A DNA stretch of 64,000 bases from a virus, in the IMG/VR virus record IMGVR_UViG_3300034107_000725, positions 1-64,000 of that record; one strand, given 5' to 3'. Every line of letters starts with the position of its first letter. Within the stretch, counting starts at the first letter, position 1. The position numbers and the translations under genes were made by a program. The notes under the pieces were generated by a model. That model was not told the DNA's origin and did no database searches. It saw only the letters and a list, made by a program, of their open reading frames with translations. Shown here piece after piece: positions 58,492 through 64,000 of this stretch.

Positions 58492-59283
58492 ATGAAATCT
58501 GTGCATGCTTACAGCTTCGAAACCACTGGGATGGCGATTATCCCAAAAGCCCTGAGTCTTGAGAAGGTAGCTGAGGCCAAGCAGCTGATACAGAATAACT
58601 GGCCGAGCGGTGCTCCCTGGAAGTTTCCTGTGTTGCACCTGGGCCGAGTCTTCTGGGAGATGATGACGCAGCCTGTGATGCTTGAGCTGTGTCAGCAGTT
58701 CGCCGGAGATCACTTCAGAATGGATCACGCCTTCGGTCTGACAAGTAACGGGGCTCACGCTCAACTCCACGGTGGACCGCAATCCAGCCAGTACTCCTGC
58801 TTCTACTTGCCGCTAAGCGGTGCTCAACATCCTGGAATTGCCGGGCAGTTGAACTTTGGGTTTTGCCTGGAAGGACAAAGCTCGTACACAGGTGGATTTT
58901 GCTATATACCGGGCAGTCATAAGTCTGTTGATCCGAGAGCGGGTCGTGAGGTCCTGGCTGAGGTTTACCGTAACGATTTTACTCATCATTCGATCGTAGT
59001 ACCACGCCTGGCAGCCGGAGACATGATTCTGTTCACAGAGGCTCTGATTCATGGTGATACGGGTTGGCGGAACCTCACACCCGGTAGTTGTCGAATGCAG
59101 GTCTATTACAAGATGACACCCGGGTTCATGTGCTGGCGTGACCCTGCGGAAAATGCTCACCTGTTGCAGTATGCCAAGACAGATTTAGAACGACGAATGA
59201 TGGCAGCACCTTGGACAGGGCGGTATAGTGAGACGGCCACGGCCATGGGCATCACCAACTCAAGACGGGAACCAACAGTATGA
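58492..59283 (+). CDS. Phytanoyl-CoA dioxygenase-like (Fe/2OG)
   Basis: A 263-residue 2-oxoglutarate-dependent dioxygenase of the PhyH superfamily. QLHGGPQ, QLNFGFCLEG, GGFCYIPGSHKS and FTEALIHGD follow the layout of the LHGG-type subgroup that I recall as common in planctomycetes and marine bacteria. The usual HxD iron motif is not evident in that form, so iron ligands need a model. It lacks a clear ribosome site because the palindrome occupies the upstream bases. It could hydroxylate a sugar, lipid or other metabolite; the substrate is unknown. Confidence 0.78.
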   Translation: MKSVHAYSFETTGMAIIPKALSLEKVAEAKQLIQNNWPSGAPWKFPVLHLGRVFWEMMTQPVMLELCQQFAGDHFRMDHAFGLTSNGAHAQLHGGPQSSQYSCFYLPLSGAQHPGIAGQLNFGFCLEGQSSYTGGFCYIPGSHKSVDPRAGREVLAEVYRNDFTHHSIVVPRLAAGDMILFTEALIHGDTGWRNLTPGSCRMQVYYKMTPGFMCWRDPAENAHLLQYAKTDLERRMMAAPWTGRYSETATAMGITNSRREPTV

Positions 59284-60209
59284 AGCTAGCCGTAATCATC
59301 CGCATCCTTGGTAACGAAAATCCACCACGAGACATCCCCGGTGAACGCGTCAAGGTGTTAAAACACATTTTGGAAAACGAACCGCAGCCTCCTGAAGTCG
59401 TACGGTTCTTCATCCTTAACCGAATCGTTTCAGACGAGTACCGTAAAGAGCTTCAGACTTTGCTGGAGTCTTACCAGCTTCCAGTGGTGATAATTCCGTT
59501 TAACTGGCGGATAAAAACCACTGTGGAATCGGTGGCTATCCACGGAATTGCGATCAACCATGCCCGTAATGTTGCCATTGCCTGTGGGGCAAACGTCGCT
59601 CGTTACACGATCGTGCTTGACGGTGACTGTGGGTTCACGGAAGAAGGTCTGTCTCCAGTGTTAGAAGAGATGAGACGAGACAGGTACAAGTATCTCAGCA
59701 TCCCACACCGAAGAGACGGGCAGGAGCGGCAAGGCGAACCCATGCTGGCGTTTCGTAACGACTCAGAGCTTAGGTTTGACGAGCTCTTGGCGTTTGGGCA
59801 AAAGGATAAATTAGAGCTGCTGTTCCAGCTGGGCCATGATCCAACACCATACTCTGGACACCTTAAGATTGAAGGAGACCAGACCAAGTTGGTAGGCGAA
59901 GTCATACACTACGCGACAGGCGAACCGGAGATTGAAGCGGACAACAAAGCCAGAGAAGCCGCTCGTCGTGCGTCTTTACAGGGGCTTGCAAGACAAATAG
60001 TAAAGCAAAAAGCCGAACGACTGCAGGAACAACGAAGACTCAGATACGAGATAGTCAGGCGGGAATGGGAAAAAAAAACTACAGGCTCTTCCATTCAGCG
60101 ATTTGATGGACACGGCAAACTAGACACTGTTACAATGATTTGCAGCTGTGGTTTGCCACAGTGTAGCTCTTTCAGGGACGAAGGAGGTTCGCCATGCAAG
60201 TATCTTTGA
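59280..60209 (+). CDS. Glycosyltransferase-like protein with Cys tail
   Basis: A 309-residue GT-A-like protein. The N-terminal alpha/beta part has VRFFILNRIVSDEY and INHARNVAI, and IVLDGDCGFTEEG carries the D-x-D. The middle has SIPHRRDGQER. The last ~60 residues are a basic coiled segment and then a tail with four Cys (CSCGLPQC and CKYL end). ATGA overlap with the dioxygenase gene links them in one operon. Confidence 0.72.
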   Translation: MKLAVIIRILGNENPPRDIPGERVKVLKHILENEPQPPEVVRFFILNRIVSDEYRKELQTLLESYQLPVVIIPFNWRIKTTVESVAIHGIAINHARNVAIACGANVARYTIVLDGDCGFTEEGLSPVLEEMRRDRYKYLSIPHRRDGQERQGEPMLAFRNDSELRFDELLAFGQKDKLELLFQLGHDPTPYSGHLKIEGDQTKLVGEVIHYATGEPEIEADNKAREAARRASLQGLARQIVKQKAERLQEQRRLRYEIVRREWEKKTTGSSIQRFDGHGKLDTVTMICSCGLPQCSSFRDEGGSPCKYL

Positions 60210-60231
60210 AAGGCAGGTGATCGTATCTCGG

Positions 60232-60270
60232 TCGTGCCCGCCCCAGAAAATACTGTTAGGACGGGCACGA
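60232..60270. other. Hairpin with 21-base loop
   Basis: TCGTGCCCG and CGGGCACGA pair around a 21-base loop, followed by TTCGTTCT. Weak terminator or mRNA 3' structure between the glycosyltransferase gene and the next gene. Confidence 0.5.
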
Positions 60271-60305
60271 TTCGTTCTCTGTGAATTCCAGGCAAGGATA
60301 TCTCT

Positions 60306-60932
60306 GTGCTAAAGTGGCTTCCGAAGATGTACGACACAGGCTTCGACAAACTTGAACAGATTCTGGCCCAACAGGCACAGATTCTGAAAAATCAAGAAAC
60401 CCTGGGGCAAGAGCTTAAAGCCCAGGTTGTCAAATTGATTGACTTGGTTCAAAAAAACGGAACCAAGAAGAAACCAGGTCCGCTACTCGTAATCATTGCA
60501 GGAGAAGACCAAATGGCTGACAAAATTCTGTTCCGCGTCGTGCTTCCAGCACCATCCGCAGCTGACGTTGTAACACGTGAGCTTACTGTTGACATCAACG
60601 GCACCGTACAGGTGCTGACATTGGCTGTTGAAGATTCCAACCCGCTGGAGTTCAGCGGTGATCAAGGTGCACAGGTTTCTGTCTCCTTGGTAGACATTGA
60701 CGATTTCGGCAATCGTTCAGCAGCAACATCGACGATGCCGCAGCAACTGGCAGATAACTTTGCTCCACCTGCTCCAGGTGATCTTGGTTTTGAACTTGTT
60801 GGTGAGATTCTTGACGACACAATCGAGATCTCAGAAGAAGCAGCTGAACCAGAGATCTCCGCAGTTGATACCGCGGACGACCTGGATGCAGATACGATTG
60901 ATGACTCGGAAGACGAGTTTTTGATTGGCTAA
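60306..60932 (+). CDS. Two-part protein: coiled coil plus beta-rich virion-like domain
   Basis: A 208-residue protein. Residues 1-60 are a coiled coil (FDKLEQILAQQAQILKNQ). From residue 70 (ATG 60513, with AGGAG eight bases upstream) a beta-rich domain begins: MADKILFRVVLPAPSAADVV, LVDIDDFGNRS and NFAPPAPGDLGFEL, followed by an acidic tail. I recall such domains as separate proteins in planctomycete-related phages. Both starts look functional, giving a long form and a short form. GTG is the first start, with AAGGA upstream. Confidence 0.7.
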   Translation: MLKWLPKMYDTGFDKLEQILAQQAQILKNQETLGQELKAQVVKLIDLVQKNGTKKKPGPLLVIIAGEDQMADKILFRVVLPAPSAADVVTRELTVDINGTVQVLTLAVEDSNPLEFSGDQGAQVSVSLVDIDDFGNRSAATSTMPQQLADNFAPPAPGDLGFELVGEILDDTIEISEEAAEPEISAVDTADDLDADTIDDSEDEFLIG

Positions 60933-60947
60933 GTTCGGATAATACTG

Positions 60948-60982
60948 GGACCTGAAGCTGTGGCCACAATTTCAGGTCCTTT
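60948..60982 (+). terminator. Intrinsic terminator
   Basis: GGACCTGAA (60948-60956) and TTCAGGTCC (60971-60979) form a 9-bp stem, the loop itself includes the palindrome TGTGGCCACA, and TTTCTCT follows. Confidence 0.7.
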
Positions 60983-61006
60983 CTCTAGATCTCAAGGATG
61001 ACCCTC

Positions 61007-61849
61007 ATGACCGCGATCAGTGATAAAAACCGTGCCCTTGTTTTCAGGGCTTTGCAGGAAAAGAAGGCTTCGAGCAACTTACGTGTCAAGGTAGCTCGAC
61101 ACGTAATCAACATGAAGCTGCTTGAGCGTGAAATCGCAACTTACAATCTCGACAGGCTACAAAAAGCTGCGTCGGACGGACACTCTAAAATTGCTCGTAT
61201 GAAGTTTGCTGCTTTAGTTCTGCAACACCAGGTTGAGAAGCAAGCGTTAGGTCGAGCTCTTCTTGGCGGATTAGCAAGTGGAGCTATTGGCCTGGGTAGA
61301 AGAGCGATTGGCCGTGCTGCGGGCCTAGGTGCTCAGGCGTTAGGTACAGGTGCTAGTGCTATCGGTGCCGGGTTGCGAGCAGGAGTAACAAGAGCTCCTT
61401 TGATGGCAACTGGAGCGGCGGGCCTTGGAGGCGTTTACGCCGGTTCACAGATGCCAAGCAGAGAAGAGATGGGCAACACGTTTCAGAAAAGGGTTATAGA
61501 CCCAGTGTATTACGGAGGAGCTCGTAGGTATAACGATGCTACGTTGCCGTTCCGTAAAGCTCGTGCAGCCGCTGGTGGTGCTATTGAAGGTGCGGGCCAA
61601 GGTGCCCGCAATCTAGTTTCAATGCCAGGTCGCGGACTCAGTGCAGTCAATGACATGCTGCCTGCTAGACAAGACGTCAGTCAGTCATTGGGTACGGGAA
61701 TTGGTGACGCAATGCGGTTTGTAGGGCGACAGTTCACGCCATCGGCAAGACCAAGTCAGCCTCAAGCCAGACCTAATCCGCCTGCTCCATTTGCTGACCC
61801 AGTGAGCAGACTTCCGGAAGGCGTACCGCAGAACGACGAACCAGCGTGA
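61007..61849 (+). CDS. Glycine/alanine-rich helical virion-type protein
   Basis: A 280-residue protein. The N-terminal ~80 residues are charged and helical. Residues ~85-155 are Gly/Ala/Arg-rich, with GGLASGAIGLGRRAIGRAAGLG and a repeated GA-type pattern, and the C-terminus is Pro-rich. This is the fourth glycine-rich protein of the region and probably also belongs to the virion or injection set. ATG 61007 is preferred over 60998 by ribosome-site spacing (AAGGA). Confidence 0.68.
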   Translation: MTAISDKNRALVFRALQEKKASSNLRVKVARHVINMKLLEREIATYNLDRLQKAASDGHSKIARMKFAALVLQHQVEKQALGRALLGGLASGAIGLGRRAIGRAAGLGAQALGTGASAIGAGLRAGVTRAPLMATGAAGLGGVYAGSQMPSREEMGNTFQKRVIDPVYYGGARRYNDATLPFRKARAAAGGAIEGAGQGARNLVSMPGRGLSAVNDMLPARQDVSQSLGTGIGDAMRFVGRQFTPSARPSQPQARPNPPAPFADPVSRLPEGVPQNDEPA

Positions 61850-61905
61850 TGACAAGTTCGTGATTGATACAAAGTAGAGTCATGGGTCTCGCTACCCCAG
61901 GAGAG

Positions 61906-61939
61906 TGGCAGTCTGGTTTCGACCGGACTGCCATTTTTT
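61906..61939 (+). terminator. UUCG-loop intrinsic terminator
   Basis: A 12-bp stem (61906-61917 with 61922-61933, one G-U pair) around TTCG, followed by TTTTTT. It ends the transcription of the glycine-rich protein gene. The gap 61850-61988 otherwise holds no gene. Confidence 0.93.
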
Positions 61940-61988
61940 ATTGATTATTGGTTAGAATAGCGACTCGATATTCATCCTGGAGCCACGC

Positions 61989-62756
61989 ATGCGAAAAGCG
62001 ATTCTCGTCACCTCTGTTATTGCACCTGAAATGGAGTTGCCGTTAAATCTGGGCAACCGCAGATCCGCATTCACAATTCGTGAGCGACTGATTCAAACCG
62101 TCAGCACACTACACTCGCTAACCGTACAGCAGGGTGATGCTCAGATCTATTTCTGCGATGCCTCAGAGCCTGACTACAGTGAGTTCTTTGATCAGTACTA
62201 CCCCAACGTAAAATATCTGCACTTACAGGCAACAGATCCCACATTGGCTGCTGAAGTCAGAACTGTGGCAAACAAGAGTATTGGCGAAGCTCATATGGTT
62301 CTGTCCCTGTGGGACGTCTATCGCAAGGAACTACTGGAGGCGGATTTTATCATCAAGGCCACAGGTCGGTATTTTTACGAGAACCTGCACAACGAGTACT
62401 TCACCGCAGAGAATCTTGACAAGTTTTTGTTTACCTACCACTCCACTGATCAGCGACCTTGGATTGACCATGAGGGCTTCGACTGGTCGCTGGCCAAGAA
62501 TTTACTCAACCCAACAGAGTATCGGCACGTCTTGAAGACGACTCTCTACGGATTTGGACGGAAACAGACGCTGCGATACTTTAAAGCAGTCAAAGAACTC
62601 ATGTTCAAGCTCTATCGTCCGCAGTACACGTTGTACGATGTCGAAAACTTATTGGCTTGCGAATTAGGTTACGAACTGGCCAGCAATCAGTTTGTTCGCG
62701 TGAATTGGCAGTACTTAGGCTGGAACAGTGTCAGTGGAGAATTTATTAAAATATAG
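61989..62756 (+). CDS. Putative glycosyltransferase-like protein
   Basis: A 255-residue protein with a GT-A-like start (ILVTSVIAPEM) and DFIIKATGRYFYENL, a motif I have seen in capsule or LPS sugar enzymes. There is no clear DXD, so the family is uncertain. TAGAATA, 30 bases upstream, may be its -10 box. AGGAGAG-like sites lie before the ATG (TGGAG). It is the last of the glycan-like genes in the window. Confidence 0.6.
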   Translation: MRKAILVTSVIAPEMELPLNLGNRRSAFTIRERLIQTVSTLHSLTVQQGDAQIYFCDASEPDYSEFFDQYYPNVKYLHLQATDPTLAAEVRTVANKSIGEAHMVLSLWDVYRKELLEADFIIKATGRYFYENLHNEYFTAENLDKFLFTYHSTDQRPWIDHEGFDWSLAKNLLNPTEYRHVLKTTLYGFGRKQTLRYFKAVKELMFKLYRPQYTLYDVENLLACELGYELASNQFVRVNWQYLGWNSVSGEFIKI

Positions 62757-62785
62757 TTGTACTCTTTAGGGGGACTCGTTATAGT
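62757..62785 (+). promoter_or_regulatory. Sigma70-type promoter
   Basis: TTGTAC (62757-62762) and TATAGT (62780-62785) with a 17-base spacer lie directly after the preceding stop codon and 32 bases before the next start. Good match to host housekeeping consensus. Confidence 0.72.
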
Positions 62786-62816
62786 TTCAAAACCAATCAC
62801 CCCTGGAGTCAATCAC

Positions 62817-63020
62817 ATGACTGATGACTATCCCGTGTCTGATGTTTGCTTCGTGGCTTGGCGGGTTCTGTTCGATCCGCCCGTCCCTTCTGAGTTGTCT
62901 CGCTCTTTGGCTTTCTGGCACTTGGAGCTACAGGCAGGAAATCAGACAGCACAACAAGCCGGGTATGTTACGGACTACACGAAGTTACGTAGCTACTCTC
63001 GCAAGGCTAAACAAAAATGA
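62817..63020 (+). CDS. Small hypothetical protein
   Basis: A 67-residue protein. ATG 62817 lies 32 bases after a good promoter, with CTGGAG upstream; an in-frame ORF extends to 62757, but this lies within the promoter. The C-terminal half is basic. Probably expressed early, from its own promoter. Confidence 0.63.
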   Translation: MTDDYPVSDVCFVAWRVLFDPPVPSELSRSLAFWHLELQAGNQTAQQAGYVTDYTKLRSYSRKAKQK

Positions 63021-63313
63021 ATGAAGAGATACACCCAAAGCGGGCAGCCATCCTGGAGCACATCGAAGCTCAGGAGCTGGAAGACGTAGTCTTGTTGGAT
63101 GGGCTCGACACGGCCATTCTTGGTCTGGTCAAGCTGCACCCCAACGGAGCTACCGTCGTGGCCTATAGCATCAAAAAGATTTTGACTAGCTTGGTCGCTG
63201 ACGGCATGGACGAGGACGAAGCATATGAGTACTTCAATTTCAACATTGAGTGCCTGTATGTGGGTCTAAATACTCCAGTCTTTGTTCAGGATGAGCAGGA
63301 CTTCACTCTTTAG
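63017..63313 (+). CDS. Hypothetical phage/bacterial protein
   Basis: A 98-residue protein with VLLDGLDTAILGLV and AYEYFNFNIECLYVGLNTPVF. I recall small proteins of this pattern, with a FNIEC/YVG-xNTP end, in many phages and bacterial genomes, but no function. ATGA overlap with the previous gene. Confidence 0.68.
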   Translation: MNEEIHPKRAAILEHIEAQELEDVVLLDGLDTAILGLVKLHPNGATVVAYSIKKILTSLVADGMDEDEAYEYFNFNIECLYVGLNTPVFVQDEQDFTL

Positions 63314-63355
63314 TCGTATAGGAGACACTATATGCGACATCAGAAAGGTTTCAAC

Positions 63356-63820
63356 ATGCGGAAACTCGTGCTGGCAACAGGTATTTTCTTCGGCGGTATG
63401 GCAACAGCTCAGGCTGTTCAGCCTTTACATGCTGATTTGAATCCCGCGAACTACACGCCATATGTTGACTACTACGACACCGGGTCGCAGCAGACGTTTT
63501 ATTACGACAGTGCTGCTGGCTCATTCTTTGTACGACTTGCACCGGCGACGCAGCCTTTGGCTACAACGACGGTACCAGCAGGTTATGAGCTGGTCTATGG
63601 TGGCAATGACCAGTCGGCTTGTCAGGCCAAAGCAAACTACTTGGCAGCCACCGGCGTGCTTAGCCACGGAAACTACACCATTGGTGCCTTTGAAGGAATC
63701 GGTGTAGGTGGCAATTCGCTATGCAACACATGCGTACCCGGCGGAGCCATGTCTCTGTCAGGTGATGCTTCGGCTCTGTCTGCCACCGGTATGTGGTACA
63801 GGGTGCGGGCGTGGAGATAA
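63356..63820 (+). CDS. Secreted protein with signal peptide
   Basis: A 154-residue protein. MRKLVLATGIFFGGMATAQA is a classical Sec signal peptide with cleavage after AQA. The mature part is Tyr/Ser/Gly-rich and has Cys residues in CNTC and in CQAKANYLA, possibly for disulphides in the periplasm or outside. ATG 63356 is chosen because it starts the signal peptide; ATG 63332 with AGGAG upstream would add eight residues. A secreted phage protein could act on the host surface or be a moron gene. Confidence 0.72.
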   Translation: MRKLVLATGIFFGGMATAQAVQPLHADLNPANYTPYVDYYDTGSQQTFYYDSAAGSFFVRLAPATQPLATTTVPAGYELVYGGNDQSACQAKANYLAATGVLSHGNYTIGAFEGIGVGGNSLCNTCVPGGAMSLSGDASALSATGMWYRVRAWR

Positions 63821-63831
63821 GGAAACAGCTA

Positions 63832-63898
63832 CCACTCAACAATTCTCTCTTCATTCTAGTACCGTCAAATTTGATGGGTTTAGAATAAGGTTGAGTGG
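63832..63898. other. Nested inverted repeat in the 3' intergenic region
   Basis: CCACTCAAC (63832-63840) pairs with GTTGAGTGG (63890-63898), and inside it ATTCTA (63853-63858) with TAGAAT (63881-63886), and TCAAATTTGA (63865-63874) is a palindrome. No T-run follows. The rest of 63899-64000 has no recognisable gene. Confidence 0.55.
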
Positions 63899-64000
63899 CA
63901 GTTAAAGAAGAGTCGCGTGCGGGTAGGAACCGCAACCTAGCTTTGTTTTGTATTTCAAAGCCAGGTCTTCATCAGCTCAATCACGTCAAGCACCTTCGTG

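Noticed and set aside
1-64000. tRNA genes
   Set aside because: I looked for GGTTCGAxTCC-type T-arms with matching acceptor stems and CCA ends; the few hits are inside coding sequence and do not fold as tRNA.
1-64000. CRISPR arrays, integrase, transposase, insertion sequence
   Set aside because: No regular repeat-spacer pattern, no DDE or Tyr/Ser recombinase motif and no flanking direct repeats were found.

Overview
This window is a densely packed, mostly single-direction stretch of a large dsDNA tailed-phage genome. Nearly every gene is on the + strand, start and stop codons often overlap, and there is a complete phage replication and recombination set plus a portal protein. I see no ribosomal RNA, tRNA, transposase, integrase or CRISPR array. 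The likely host is a planctomycete. The first gene carries a segment I recognise from planctomycete hypothetical proteins, the Gfo/Idh/MocA-type oxidoreductase has the sequence style of planctomycete enzymes, and the LHGG-type phytanoyl-CoA dioxygenase fits the same source. This host call is from memory of those families, not from a search.

Layout: 1-9000 holds small unknown genes, a lone reverse-strand gene, and an SbcD-methyltransferase-SbcC cassette (Mre11/Rad50 type). 9000-23500 is the replication core: SF2 helicase, DnaB-like helicase, zinc/TOPRIM primase, a family A polymerase with an N-terminal uracil-DNA-glycosylase-like domain and a 3'-5' exonuclease, thymidylate kinase, a large acidic-tailed candidate ssDNA-binding protein and a RecA/UvsX-like recombinase. 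23500-32700 has a glycosyltransferase, a DnaQ-type exonuclease, a Holliday-junction-resolvase-like nuclease and many unknowns. 32700-41000 has the portal, a run of glycosyltransferases and a tubulin/FtsZ-like GTPase. 41000-48100 is an accessory zone: small proteins, a methyltransferase, the oxidoreductase, a three-fold Cys-repeat protein and two more glycosyltransferases. 48100-57300 looks virion-related: glycine-zipper membrane proteins, a SNF2-like helicase with a phage-type C-terminal domain, a Dps-like ferritin and an 863-residue protein with a zincin motif. 57300-64000 has a candidate structured non-coding RNA, more glycosyltransferases, the dioxygenase, another glycine-rich protein and small or secreted proteins.

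How the genes may work together: the replication genes form a nearly self-sufficient T4/SPO1-style replisome and recombination system. About eleven glycosyltransferase-like genes, two or three methyltransferases, a sugar-type oxidoreductase and a 2-oxoglutarate dioxygenase are spread among virion genes, which suggests the phage builds a decorated glycan on its virion or on the host surface. Most notable for follow-up are: (i) a 13-bp imperfect palindrome (AAATNCGGAATTT) present about ten times, four times directly in front of ribosome binding sites; (ii) GK-to-CK Walker A motifs in both RecA-fold ATPases; (iii) the tubulin homologue with a Glu at the catalytic Asp position; (iv) a candidate ~380-nt RNA gene ending in a UUCG terminator inside a convergent gene; (v) a duplicated leader and start site that brackets a metalloprotease module.
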